A DNA stretch of 64,000 nucleotides from Colwellia sp. (GTDB taxonomy: Bacteria; Pseudomonadota; Gammaproteobacteria; Enterobacterales; Alteromonadaceae): the NCBI GenBank assembly GCA_013215385.1, contig JABSOY010000012.1, positions 62,001 through 126,000 on the forward strand, in the 5' to 3' direction. Below are positions 1 to 9,363 of the stretch, in pieces (position 1 is the stretch's first letter; every line of letters begins with the position of its first letter). Position numbers and translations under genes: made by a program. The notes under the pieces are model-generated. The model was not told the origin of the DNA and searched no databases. It worked only from the letters and a program-made list of their open reading frames with translations.

Positions 1-2717
1 ATAGATAAGTTATATAACTCACCACGATTATAGAGTTTATCCGGTATATTCATTTTAATACCAAAACTTGGGTCGTAGGTTTTGTTCTGTGTACGTACTT
101 CAATGTGTTTCGCTTTATCTATTAATATTTTTTCTGTAACAGGTAAAGTAACTTCTTCACCTGATTGTTTTGCCAACTCTTGTGGCGAAAGGCCTAAACG
201 GTCATCAAAGTGTCTTACCCAAGTCTGTTGAGAAATAGCTAATAAACGCTCAACTTTATCTTCCCCCATAAATTCACCACCGATATTTGACTCAGCGATA
301 AAGGCAAAGTCGTCGGTAAGTTTTTTCCGGGTGCGCTTAAGTTCTTGCTGGTGAAAAGCGCCGGAATCAGGCTCTAGTAATATTTTTTTATAAAAGATTA
401 TTTCTGCATCACGCCATAAAACTTCAAAGCGCATTCTTATTTCATGAATACGATTGTATATAGTTTCAAGTTTTGTCGCTTTATCAACAATATGTTCAGG
501 TGTTGTTATTTTCCCACAGTCATGTAGCCAAGCAGCGACTCTAAACTCACGCTGCTGCTCTTCTGTTTCAAGTGAAAAATCAGAAAAACAACCAAAATTA
601 CTTTTACTGGCCGCCTCGACTAACATAATACCGAGTTCAGGTACACGCTCGCAGTGCCCAGCGGTATAAGGAGATTTGTCATCGATCGCTTGAGCAATGA
701 GTTTAATAAAAGATTCCATCAACTGCTTTTGATTATTTTCATGTTGCTGAATTGAGCTTGCCATATCGGTCAGTGAATTGGCTAATTCATCCAGTTCTTT
801 GATATGGCTAAAAGGTGTCGTGACTTCATCATATTTACGGCGTTTAATTAAGTTATTCTGTACAACTAAACGCTTAATTGGCTTTTCAATGAAAACAGCA
901 AATATATATGAAAGAGGCAACATTAAAAGTAAACACAGTACGGTCATAATAATAGAGATTTTAACTTTAGCTAAGCTTGGACCAACAATTACGTCATAGG
1001 GTGTTACAACGGCGAAATACGTCTTTACATTATTACTCATGCTTATCGGGCTAATAAATATAAAATGTTCACCATTGGGTAATTCTTCTTTCATCAAGCT
1101 ATTGTGATTAGTTAATTGCTTTGCTTTGGTAATAAGCGTTTTATAGGGCACATTGATAGAATGATTAATGCTGCTATCAATTTTCGTTGCTAGCCACTTT
1201 TTACCTAAAATAGATTTTTGTTTGGCTGTTATGTTTTTTAGCGCAATATTAATAATAGGTAATAACTCGCTGTCTTTTGCATGTAACAGCATATGCAAAC
1301 TTTCTGGCATATCAATAGGTGAAAAACTCATTATTGGCTGTAAAACTAGGTCATCGATAAAATACTGCGATATCATATGCTTTAGAATAATCCTACTATC
1401 GATAGCGGCATCTGCATGGCCTAGTTGAACAGCGGAAATCGCTTCTATTGGCGTATTAAATTCGAGAATATTAATGAGAGGTAACTTTTCTTTGATAATT
1501 TCAGTAATAGACCAACCCTTTGCGATAGCTAAAGTTTTACCATTTAAAGATTGAATTTTAGTTATCGGCTCAATATTTTCTTTGGTCACTACAGCAAACG
1601 GCATACTTAAAAATGACTCGCTCATAACCCCCATAGATTTATTAATTGGGGTGTTATAGACCGCTTGTAATGCATCTAATTCGCCACTTTCAAATTTACT
1701 CACTAACTGAGACCAAGTAAAACCATTAACGTAATCAAACGTTATACCGGTCATTTGAGAGACTAGCTTTAGCACATCTACAGCATAGCCCTGTGGTTGC
1801 CCGGTAATAGCAAAATCAATGGGCATCCAATCTTTACTATTCGATATAGAAACCACTGGTTTTTGTGCAATGGCCAGTTTTTGCTCAGCCGTTAACGTTA
1901 TTGGTAATGCATCAGGTATTTTAAATTGTGACTCTTTATTTGTGCTAGTTGCAATGAGCTCACCATTAGCTTGGTAAAGATAAATTTCACTACCTTTCGG
2001 CAATTGGTGGTTTTGCAAATGCAAAGATAAGCTAGACAGTGCAATATCAATTCCTAAAACACTTTTGTTATGAGCTAAAGTCGTAGAAAAAGTAAGACCT
2101 GAGTCTTGTAACGAGTTAAATTGATAAGGAGCAGATTTATGAATTGTACCTACGTTAGCTTTTTGGAACCATAATCTTTTTGTCGGATCATACTCACTTT
2201 CAGATTCTTGAGTATGCCTTATCGTAAAGTTACTATCTAAATATTGCACGCTTCTTCGTTTTAATTTTGTTGACGATGTTACTTTCAGCCAGCGATCATT
2301 TATTGAGGCTGAAAATTGTTTTCGTATTAATGGCGAAGCATCAAGGTTAATTAGCTGAGTAAATAAACCGTCATGTTGAGCGATATAAATGGAATAAAAA
2401 ATAGGGTTAGTTTCCATTATTTGGGCAAAGACTTGATCGGTAGAAGAGGTTAAAGAATAACTATTTAGCAACGTTGGGTGTTGCGCTAAGACTTTAGTGA
2501 CTTGTGTAGCACTATCATCAATACTTGAGAGGTAATCTCGAGTGTATTTCGCGGTAATTTGAAAGCTATTACGTGCCGATTCACTAGCAAAAGACATGCT
2601 AAAGTGATAATGCAAACCAATAGCAATAATGGCCGTTAAACTGGTTGCAATAAGGAAAAGACTCACTAAGGTAAGTCGTATTGAAATTTGAAAGCGGCGC
2701 AGCATATTTTTTAGCAT
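1..2717 (-). CDS. HD-GYP domain sensor protein with Cache and solute-binding domains (C-terminus beyond window)
   Basis: The reading frame stays open from the ATG at 2717 to the window edge, giving about 905 residues and no stop. An N-terminal membrane segment (about residues 14-36) precedes a large periplasmic region. That region looks like a double Cache domain, with an SBP_bac_3-like domain at about residues 290-507 (it contains a segment beginning DWMPIDFAI). A second membrane segment lies at about 585-608, then a HAMP-like linker and an HD-GYP-type domain with TAGHCERV near 682 and LHDCGK near 730. The GYP half of the motif would lie outside the window. The family hydrolyses cyclic di-GMP, so a ligand-controlled phosphodiesterase is inferred. 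Activity cannot be judged without the missing end. Confidence 0.85.
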   Translation of the reverse strand, partial: MLKNMLRRFQISIRLTLVSLFLIATSLTAIIAIGLHYHFSMSFASESARNSFQITAKYTRDYLSSIDDSATQVTKVLAQHPTLLNSYSLTSSTDQVFAQIMETNPIFYSIYIAQHDGLFTQLINLDASPLIRKQFSASINDRWLKVTSSTKLKRRSVQYLDSNFTIRHTQESESEYDPTKRLWFQKANVGTIHKSAPYQFNSLQDSGLTFSTTLAHNKSVLGIDIALSSLSLHLQNHQLPKGSEIYLYQANGELIATSTNKESQFKIPDALPITLTAEQKLAIAQKPVVSISNSKDWMPIDFAITGQPQGYAVDVLKLVSQMTGITFDYVNGFTWSQLVSKFESGELDALQAVYNTPINKSMGVMSESFLSMPFAVVTKENIEPITKIQSLNGKTLAIAKGWSITEIIKEKLPLINILEFNTPIEAISAVQLGHADAAIDSRIILKHMISQYFIDDLVLQPIMSFSPIDMPESLHMLLHAKDSELLPIINIALKNITAKQKSILGKKWLATKIDSSINHSINVPYKTLITKAKQLTNHNSLMKEELPNGEHFIFISPISMSNNVKTYFAVVTPYDVIVGPSLAKVKISIIMTVLCLLLMLPLSYIFAVFIEKPIKRLVVQNNLIKRRKYDEVTTPFSHIKELDELANSLTDMASSIQQHENNQKQLMESFIKLIAQAIDDKSPYTAGHCERVPELGIMLVEAASKSNFGCFSDFSLETEEQQREFRVAAWLHDCGKITTPEHIVDKATKLETIYNRIHEIRMRFEVLWRDAEIIFYKKILLEPDSGAFHQQELKRTRKKLTDDFAFIAESNIGGEFMGEDKVERLLAISQQTWVRHFDDRLGLSPQELAKQSGEEVTLPVTEKILIDKAKHIEVRTQNKTYDPSFGIKMNIPDKLYNRGELYNLS

Positions 2718-3220
2718 AGAGATCCTTATTTTAAAATCAGTAAAACTTTTCCTTAAACTTACCTAGGTATCGACTTATTTATTAATTTGTAAATCAGCAA
2801 TCTTAAAATTTATAATATCGAAGAAACAACTTTTTGTTGAAAAAGCAGTAAACAAACAGTGTCTGTTCAGTTACTTCAATGCAACTATTGAAAAATAGAC
2901 ATATTATAAAGCTCAGTATTTCAAGGTACTTAATGCTGAACGATGAACGCAAGATATGTTAACAGAATGTAACAAATAAAATTAAATAAGCAATAGTTAT
3001 TACTTATAGTCGAAATAAATGATTTTTCAATAAACTGACATCTTTAGTTTTATTTCTTTTAGGTTTTAAATTGAGTCGAACAAAGTTAGTAACGTAACAA
3101 TCTACAAACCACCGAGGCTATCCTTGCAAGTTTTTTGATTTACGCCATCAATCCGCTGCGAAATAAGCACAATAAAATGCGCGCACCTTCCCAATTTTTT
3201 GAATCTATGTGCTTTGTTTT
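2718..3220. other. Intergenic region, no gene seen
   Basis: About 500 AT-rich bases separate the HD-GYP gene start from the end of the transposase remnant. I see no convincing reading frame, RNA gene or strong terminator. The part nearest 3221 is probably old 3' flank of the decayed transposon, and the part nearest 2718 should hold the HD-GYP promoter. I could not place either precisely. Confidence 0.5.
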
Positions 3221-3930
3221 TTAAGATAATAACTTTTTACAAATAGACACAGCTGCACGCTTTTTAAGATGTTGCTGCTGACAAAATTTTGCAAGTGTTT
3301 GGCTATTCCCGACAACACCATGAAATACCTTTCTAAATTGGGGTGTTAATATTAGCCAGTGTTCGGAGCAAATACCTAATCGCTGCAAAATATCAGGCAA
3401 GTTGTCCTCTATAAATCCTCGTTTATCTTCACGAATGCAGCGACCGGTTAACTCTACAAGCTGTGTGTAGTCTGTTAAATCAAAAGGTAGAGCTTTTGGC
3501 ATATTATTACGAGGGTTGCCAACAAAAGGAAAAACGTTATTGGTTGTCGAGCTTTGGCTCCTGCTTTAATGCGAAGTTGAATACTGGTATGTTCAGAAGC
3601 TATTGTTGGGTAATTAACATGCCTTTAAATAACAGATGCCAACGGGTAATAACCTCATCTGTTGTCCATAGGTTAGCTTGCGCTACATCCACACATAAAA
3701 CCATATGGGTATGATTACTCATGACTGCATAAGCGCAAATATCAACTACAAAAACCTGCTCCAGTGCTAACTGGTTTATTGTCTACCTAGCCACGGCGGT
3801 GTTCAAAACTTGTTCCGGTGACTTTATCTTGGCCACACAAAAATGCACGCCTCACACAGCGTGAAATACAATGATAAGTAAGAGGGGTCAATTAACTGAT
3901 TTTCTTTTTTCTTGCGGTAGCCTTACGAGC
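3221..3930 (-). pseudogene. Degenerate IS200-like (Y1, REP-associated type) transposase
   Basis: Pieces of one transposase are recognisable in different frames of the minus strand. Around 3840-3890 it reads [13 protein letters not shown]. Around 3620-3760 it reads AYAVMSNHTH, the HxH metal-binding motif of Y1 transposases, followed by TRWHLLFKG. At 3221-3502 there is an open 93-codon C-terminal part with ELTGRCIREDKRG. Stops and frameshifts separate the pieces, and the middle of the protein appears to be deleted, since about 700 bases remain for a family of roughly 300 residues. The 93-codon ORF alone is therefore not a functional gene. This is an immobile relic. Confidence 0.8.
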
Positions 3931-4004
3931 AAGCCCACTCAAAAATGGAAGTAATTTAAGTTTAGTTGAGTTTTAACTTATTTCTATTTGGGTGGGTGCC
4001 TTCT

Positions 4005-4036
4005 ATTTTCCTATTTTCCTATTTTCCTATTTTCCT
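4005..4036. repeat. 8-bp tandem repeat, four exact copies
   Basis: The unit ATTTTCCT occurs four times without change from 4005 to 4036, with partial units on both sides. It lies between the transposase relic and the stop of the response regulator gene. It is directly preceded by a GGGTGGGTGCC motif at about 3990 that recurs in altered form near 7226. Slipped-strand length variation between strains is likely but cannot be seen here. Confidence 0.9.
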
Positions 4037-4064
4037 ATTTTTAACATGATAGGATTTACGCAAG

Positions 4065-4718
4065 TTAAATAAGCCCCAACTCTACGGCTTTAATTGCGGC
4101 TCTAGTGCGATCTCTTACATGTAGCTTAGCTAAAATATTGGTGACAATATTTCTAATCCTACCTGATGATCTATGAAGTGCCTCAGCTATTTCGTTGTTG
4201 GAATAGCCGGCAGCTACTAGTCTTAACGTTTGAATTTCGTTTGGTGTTAGTGGTTCAACGAATGCAGCTTTGGGGCAAGTTTCTGTTAAGGCCATAGCTG
4301 ACAAGTTCTTATGTACTTGCTGAGTAACCGCTGGTTGGATCCAATGTTTACCTCTCGCAACCGTTTCGATGGCACTTACCAGTTCTTCTAAATTGACGTC
4401 TTTTCTCAAATAACCCAGTGCGCCCAGTCTAATACATTCAAGCACTAAATCATGTTCATCAAAGGTGGTTAAAATCAAGGTTGAAATATCTAGTGCAGCT
4501 TTTTTTATTGCTTGTAATACTTGTATACCATCCATTTTTGGCATGCGTAGGTCTAATAATAAAACATCAATAGCGTGCTTGTTAATCGCTTCGATAACAC
4601 CACAGCCATTGGTTAATGTCGCGACCACATTTAATTGAGGCTTCAATGCTAGTAGCTCACATATCCCCGCCATAAATAAATGCTGGTCATCAACCACTAA
4701 AATATTAATGGACTTCAT
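4065..4718 (-). CDS. NarL/FixJ-family response regulator
   Basis: A 217-residue two-domain regulator. The receiver domain (about 1-120) carries the acidic pair D10-D11, phospho-acceptor D56 in LLLDLRMPKMDG and the conserved T and K positions. A LuxR-type helix-turn-helix fills about 150-217 (LTPNEIQTLRLVAAGYSNNEIA). I start it at the ATG at 4718. It overlaps the kinase stop as ATGA and has GGGGAG just upstream. The frame is open further, to 4763, but that adds residues unlike any receiver domain. It is co-translated with the kinase gene and is presumed to be phosphorylated by it. Its target is unknown, but the divergent gene at 6119 is the obvious candidate. Confidence 0.93.
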   Translation of the reverse strand: MKSINILVVDDQHLFMAGICELLALKPQLNVVATLTNGCGVIEAINKHAIDVLLLDLRMPKMDGIQVLQAIKKAALDISTLILTTFDEHDLVLECIRLGALGYLRKDVNLEELVSAIETVARGKHWIQPAVTQQVHKNLSAMALTETCPKAAFVEPLTPNEIQTLRLVAAGYSNNEIAEALHRSSGRIRNIVTNILAKLHVRDRTRAAIKAVELGLI

Positions 4719-5908
4719 CTTAACTCCCCAAAAGCTAACTGTTGTGTTTGCTGAACAGCGCAAGGTAAGGAAAAATTAACGTAAAACCCTTGCTGGTTAA
4801 AAGCATAATGTAGTTGGCCATTAAGCAATTGTAGCCGCTCTTGCATGCCTAATAAGCCATTACCAACTTTAATGTCGTGATATTGCTGGCCATTATCCTG
4901 AATAACACCTTTGATATCACCTTTCTCGATATATAAATGAATGTCGCAGCGAGTTGCGTTAGCATGTTTAATGATATTGGTTAGTGACTCTTGCACACAG
5001 CGAAACATTATCTCTGCTTGACGAAAACTTAATAGGTTATTGGCTAACTCTATTTGCTTATTTATCTGTAACTTCGGTGTTGCCTGACAAAGTGTATTAA
5101 TGGCTGTTGCTAAATTTATATCGTTATCTTGGCGAAATTCACTCACTGTGTGACGTACATCAAATAGTAATTCATCACTAATTTTTTTGGCAAAAAATAT
5201 TTTTTCAGCCACTTTTTCATTACTAACATGACTAGCTAATTCGAGCTGAAGCCTAAGGTTTGTGAGTTTATGGCCAAGGGAGTCGTGTAAATCTCGAGAA
5301 ATTCTCAATCGTTCATCGCGTTTTGCTGTATTCGATAATAATGCCTGTGTTGCCTGTAACTCTCTTAATAAATGTTGATAACGAGATTTTTGTTGGCGTT
5401 CAGCAATCACCTTATAGCCATAAAGCAGTATTAAGCTATTGAACAAAATAAACAGCATTTTTACTTCTAAGTAAAAGAGTACATTTTTAAAATATACATC
5501 GGTTAAGCCGGCTATAAGGGGCATCAATATAGCTAAACTGAATGCCAACCAACGCGGTAAAACGTGCACTGCGCTTAATAATAAGAGTGCTAATAAAATT
5601 CCGATTATTACATAACAAAAATAAATGCCTAAACAAATGAATGCCAGAAAAGCAATGATAAAAGTATAACGTTGTTTTACGACTTGTTTCTTGCTGCTTG
5701 GCGTTGCCGTTAACTCCTTCATTGATAACAGCAAGCCCGTTAGAAAAATCGTATACAAGATTAAAACCAGAGCAATATTTTTACTGGTCATGTTAATTTC
5801 AATGCCAGGATCATCCTGATACCAAAACAGCAGAGTAGTAATCACTGTATAGCACCATGCGATAATTATTATCAGGTACTCACTATTTTTGTTGTTTTTT
5901 GCATTCAT
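4715..5908 (-). CDS. DesK/NarX-like membrane sensor histidine kinase (HisKA_3)
   Basis: A 397-residue kinase. The first 180 residues are mostly hydrophobic and form about five or six membrane helices with no large periplasmic loop. A coiled-coil linker leads to a HisKA_3 dimerisation domain with the phospho-acceptor His in SRDLHDSLGHKL (about 202-215). An HATPase_c domain follows, with N box ESLTNIIKHAN and G box GNGLLGMQER. The layout resembles DesK-type kinases, which sense membrane state, but the signal here is unknown. The stop overlaps the response regulator start by four bases, indicating a two-gene operon. Confidence 0.92.
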   Translation of the reverse strand: MNAKNNKNSEYLIIIIAWCYTVITTLLFWYQDDPGIEINMTSKNIALVLILYTIFLTGLLLSMKELTATPSSKKQVVKQRYTFIIAFLAFICLGIYFCYVIIGILLALLLLSAVHVLPRWLAFSLAILMPLIAGLTDVYFKNVLFYLEVKMLFILFNSLILLYGYKVIAERQQKSRYQHLLRELQATQALLSNTAKRDERLRISRDLHDSLGHKLTNLRLQLELASHVSNEKVAEKIFFAKKISDELLFDVRHTVSEFRQDNDINLATAINTLCQATPKLQINKQIELANNLLSFRQAEIMFRCVQESLTNIIKHANATRCDIHLYIEKGDIKGVIQDNGQQYHDIKVGNGLLGMQERLQLLNGQLHYAFNQQGFYVNFSLPCAVQQTQQLAFGELR

Positions 5909-6118
5909 GGTTAATTGTCCATCATTATTGTTAAAAGCGGATATAGATGGCCTGTTAAAAATATAATTACACGAACTTACGCTATAACCAAGAGGAAGAC
6001 GTCATATTTCATTAAAAAAACAATAAAAATCAACAACGTTACATATGTCACTTTTTACCGTTTTTGTTCTTTGTCATAATACTTTCAGGTCTGATTTGTA
6101 TGTTAAAAAGGAACAGAA

Positions 6119-7150
6119 ATGAATTTTAGAATAGCAAGTACGATTGGGTTATCAGTGGGCTTTGTCGCGTTAATTTTAACAGGGCTTTTAATGTATTTTA
6201 CCCAGTATGACTACTTTACGGCATCGCTACATGTTTGGTCATCTATCCTCGTGTTGGTTTTTGTTGCTGGACATTTTTACAATAACTGGACTCCCTATAA
6301 ATATCATTTAAAACGTAGAGTGGGTCGACGGACATTCGTGATAGTAGCACTGGGCGCTATTCCAATATCCTTAGGATTACTGGCTGAACAAGCCCCCTTT
6401 GTTACCATTATAGAATTGGGAGAAAAGTTTCGCTCGGCCTCCTCGGTTAGGGATGGAAAGTACGAAACTATCGACTTAACCCATTCACATCTTGGCAAAT
6501 CCTCTGTTGAACTGTTTATCAAAGCAGGAAAAGAATATGAGTCTGAACCACAACCTTTATTCTGGGGCATAACCTATACCGCTACGCCGCAGATGGTGGT
6601 GTGGCTAGAAGATGAAAAAGGACGTTTTATTAAAACCTTGTACGTTACGGGAAAAACAGCAACATCCAATTTTTATTCGGTAAGGAGCGATGAAGAAAGG
6701 GTCAGGCGTCCCGAAACCTTGCCTTATTGGTCGCATAAGCGAGGGGTGCAAGCCCAAGATGGACTCTATATTCCTAGTGTAGATAATACAGCGTTTGATG
6801 GCATGACTTCAGCTACTCCAAAAGGCGACCATTTATTAAATATGCCTATTCCTGAAAGAGGGAAATATCGACTGATGGTGGAAGTGAATAGATCGTACGA
6901 TTTTAACGATTATTACAGTCGCGATCGTTTTCCTGATGATGCCATTTATAGCGGTTCAGGTTCATCGGGCCAACCATCTTTAATTTATCAAGCTCTATTT
7001 AATGTCAACGAGCCAGCCGAGAAACTATTAACTCTCATTGGGCATGGTCATCATTCAGGTCAGAATGGAGAGATGTATGGTGATTTATCAAAAATAACCT
7101 CAGCAAAGCAGATACTCGGTTTTATGGTCGCCACCTTCAAAAAGACTTAA
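6119..7150 (+). CDS. DUF4405-like membrane protein with a periplasmic C-terminal domain
   Basis: A 343-residue protein. Three membrane helices occupy about residues 8-28, 36-57 and 72-90. The second helix region carries two histidines in SLHVWSS and AGHFYNNW, the kind of pair that holds haem in DUF4405-type membrane cytochromes. From about residue 110 the chain is hydrophilic and probably periplasmic. VVWLEDEKGRFIKTLYV resembles the DUF2271 domain found near flavinylated electron-transfer proteins. AAGGAA lies eight bases before the ATG. The gene is divergent from the two-component system and stands alone. A role in extracytoplasmic electron transfer is inference. Confidence 0.7.
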   Translation: MNFRIASTIGLSVGFVALILTGLLMYFTQYDYFTASLHVWSSILVLVFVAGHFYNNWTPYKYHLKRRVGRRTFVIVALGAIPISLGLLAEQAPFVTIIELGEKFRSASSVRDGKYETIDLTHSHLGKSSVELFIKAGKEYESEPQPLFWGITYTATPQMVVWLEDEKGRFIKTLYVTGKTATSNFYSVRSDEERVRRPETLPYWSHKRGVQAQDGLYIPSVDNTAFDGMTSATPKGDHLLNMPIPERGKYRLMVEVNRSYDFNDYYSRDRFPDDAIYSGSGSSGQPSLIYQALFNVNEPAEKLLTLIGHGHHSGQNGEMYGDLSKITSAKQILGFMVATFKKT

Positions 7151-7580
7151 TTAAAACTAAAGTTAAGTGTAAATTACAATGAAGTGCTTATAACAGCCAT
7201 GTTCTAAATTGGCGGGGATTTGGGCTGGGTACCTTCTATTTTAGAAGTGCAACAAAAGTAGACCATCACAAAGATTTTCTTGTATATTTATAACTTCGTA
7301 TGTCTGTTAACCCCAATATAATTTAGCTGCTTAATAGCCAACTGCATAATATATTAGGTGGTGAGGTTGCTTAATCCTTGTTGTAACTGTGTGAATAAGG
7401 TCTTTAATTATTTCAATTTCAGTGGCTGTCTTTTATTTATTCTATTTTTTTAATCGTAAAAGCGAAAAAATGACTCGTTAAAGTTGCGGTTTATTAGCAT
7501 ATCGCATTGAGATAATGACTTAAATTCTATGTAGTAGGTGAGTGCTACAACCCCTTTGCCAGTTTTAAACGCTGAAAAGC
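7151..7580. other. Intergenic region, no gene seen; diverged copies of a GGGTGGGT motif
   Basis: About 430 bases with no supported coding region. At about 7223 the sequence GGGCTGGGTACCTTCTATTTT closely resembles the motif beside the transposase relic near 3990, and a weaker version is at about 7415. These may be scraps of the same transposon family. No terminator is seen for the gene ending at 7150. Confidence 0.45.
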
Positions 7581-7614
7581 AAAAAGCCCGTTAATCTTTC
7601 GATTAACGGGCTTT
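7581..7614 (-). terminator. Intrinsic terminator of tRNA-Ser
   Basis: A strong GC-rich hairpin (AAGCCCGTTAAT paired with ATTAACGGGCTT, loop CTTTCG) is followed on the minus strand by a T-rich run. It starts nine bases after the tRNA-Ser 3' end. Confidence 0.9.
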
Positions 7615-7622
7615 TCTATATA

Positions 7623-7712
7623 TGGCGGTGAGCGAGAGATTCGAACTCTCGAAAGGGATAAACCTTTACACGCTTTCCAGGCGTGCGCCTTCAGCCACTC
7701 GGCCAGCTCACC
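7623..7712 (-). tRNA. tRNA-Ser (GGA)
   Basis: Read on the minus strand the sequence folds as a class II tRNA. Acceptor arms GGTGAGC and GCTCACC flank a long variable arm. The anticodon loop CTGGAAA gives anticodon GGA, and the T arm carries GTTCGAATC. The 3' CCA is encoded at 7625-7623. A strong terminator follows, so it appears to be a single-gene transcript. Confidence 0.95.
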
Positions 7713-7888
7713 AATTTGTTTTACTCATAAAACATATTGGAAATAAAATAATGTCGTATCAGTAATGAAATTATTAAATCTATATATTCTCAAAGCCGCG
7801 CTATGTTAGGCAAATTCTAGCCTTAACACAACTTAATTTTTGTAAAGTGCGGCTAACCGCTTACTTTATCAGCAACATAAGCCGAATT

Positions 7889-8932
7889 TTACTGAGCAGC
7901 TAATGCTGCGTTAAAAGTTAACATGCGATCTAACGATTTTAATGCGCCATCACGAAGGGCCATATCGACAAAAACTTCTTTTCCTGAAGGATCGAGTAAT
8001 GCATCTTCAATTTCTTTTAAGCCGTTCATTGCCATCCACGGACAATGAGCACAACTTTTACAGGTTGCACCTTCTCCTGCAGTTGGCGCTGCAAAGAATT
8101 CTTTATCAGGACAAAGTTGCTGCATTTTGTAAAAAATACCGCGATCTGTAGCGACAATAAATTTTTGGTGCGGCATGTCTTGAGCCGCTTTAATTAATTG
8201 GCTTGTTGACCCAACGGCATCAGCTAGATCAATAATCTCAGCAGGAGACTCTGGATGCACCAAAATAGCCGCATCTGGATGCAAAGCCTTCATATCCTTT
8301 AATGCTTGTGTTTTAAACTCGTCATGAACGATACAGGCGCCCTGCCACATTAGCATGTCAGCACCCGTTTGTTTTTGAATATAAGCGCCTAGGTGTTTAT
8401 CAGGTCCCCAAAGAATTTTTTCACCTTGTGCGTCAAGATGGTCAACAATCTCTAGGGCACATGAAGAGGTAACGATCCAGTCGGCACGTGCTTTAACCGC
8501 TGTAGAAGTATTAGCATAGACAACAACGGTACGATCTGGATGTTGGTCACAGAACGCATTAAAGGCCTCTATAGGGCAACCTAAGTCTAAAGAACATGTA
8601 GCTTCAAGGGTCGGCATAACAACGGTTTTTTCTGGGGTAAGTACTTTCGCTGTTTCGCCCATGAAGCGTACACCAGCAATAATAAGTGTAGTCGCAGGAT
8701 GATTATTACCAAAACGAGCCATTTCTAGAGAATCAGCAACACAGCCGCCAGTTTCTTCAGCTAATGCTTGAATCTCTGGGTCAGTATAATAATGGGCGAT
8801 AAGCACCGCATTTTTTTCTTTCAATAATCGTTTAATTCGCTCTTTGTATTCTATACGTTCATTATTTGAAAGTGGCACGGGTTTTACAGGAAATTGAAAA
8901 TCATATTCTACGGCTAAATTACTTTGCGACAT
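7889..8932 (-). CDS. nadA: Quinolinate synthase A
   Basis: A 347-residue protein, the same length as the E. coli enzyme. NadA condenses iminoaspartate with dihydroxyacetone phosphate to make quinolinate in de novo NAD synthesis and uses a labile [4Fe-4S] cluster. Candidate ligands are visible in [18 protein letters not shown] and the C-terminal [10 protein letters not shown]. Other conserved pieces are [12 protein letters not shown] and VHPESPAEI. The place downstream of cpoB and a tRNA-Lys gene matches E. coli order. No nadB is in the window. Confidence 0.97.
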   Translation of the reverse strand: MSQSNLAVEYDFQFPVKPVPLSNNERIEYKERIKRLLKEKNAVLIAHYYTDPEIQALAEETGGCVADSLEMARFGNNHPATTLIIAGVRFMGETAKVLTPEKTVVMPTLEATCSLDLGCPIEAFNAFCDQHPDRTVVVYANTSTAVKARADWIVTSSCALEIVDHLDAQGEKILWGPDKHLGAYIQKQTGADMLMWQGACIVHDEFKTQALKDMKALHPDAAILVHPESPAEIIDLADAVGSTSQLIKAAQDMPHQKFIVATDRGIFYKMQQLCPDKEFFAAPTAGEGATCKSCAHCPWMAMNGLKEIEDALLDPSGKEVFVDMALRDGALKSLDRMLTFNAALAAQ

Positions 8933-9092
8933 TTTTTATCTCTACTGATCTCTTTTGAAAACGCGGCAATTATACGGTATAGATGAAACGATGTGTATAA
9001 GACTTTTTATTAATAGTAATGAGGTATGAAGATTCTGAGTTTTATAGCAATATGAATATAGAATTGAATGAAAATTAAATTGAATAGTAAAA

Positions 9093-9150
9093 TAAGTGGT
9101 CGGCCGTGAAGGATTTGAACCTAAGTGGTCGGCCGTGAAGGATTTGAACC
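9093..9150. repeat. 29-bp direct tandem duplication of the tRNA-Lys 3' end
   Basis: Positions 9093-9121 and 9122-9150 are identical 29-base copies lying head to tail. The copy at 9122-9150 contains the last part of the tRNA-Lys gene (T-arm side, acceptor 3' strand and CCA). The copy at 9093-9121 is an extra, non-functional 3' end just downstream of the tRNA. This is the footprint expected of a tRNA attachment site or a local slippage duplication. Confidence 0.9.
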
Positions 9151-9201
9151 TTCGACAAATTGGTTAAAAGCCAACTGCTCTACCAACTGAGCTAACGGCC
9201 G
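9126..9201 (-). tRNA. tRNA-Lys (UUU)
   Basis: On the minus strand a 76-base cloverleaf can be drawn. The D arm is TAGCTCAGTTGGTAGAGC, the anticodon loop CTTTTAA (anticodon TTT), the T arm contains GGTTCAAATCC, and CCA is encoded. The acceptor stem is CGGCCGT with ACGGCCG, so the first pair would be C-G, which is less common. It lies between cpoB and nadA, where E. coli also carries tRNA-Lys genes. Its 3' 29 bases are repeated immediately downstream. Confidence 0.95.
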
Positions 9202-9363
9202 ACATAATGCATATTTGCATTGCGTTGAACTAGTGCCTCAACGCGCCGCATATAATACTCATAATATTTTTTAGTGCAACTAATATATTTAACTTTTTTC
9301 TTATTTATTGACTGTTTGCATAAAAAGAAAGCAGTTAGTTTAAGTAATCGTCGCTTCCTACGA

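Noticed and set aside
3221-3502. Open 93-codon frame that could be called a small gene
   Set aside because: It is the C-terminal part of the decayed transposase; the rest of the protein is present in other frames just upstream, so it is listed as a pseudogene.
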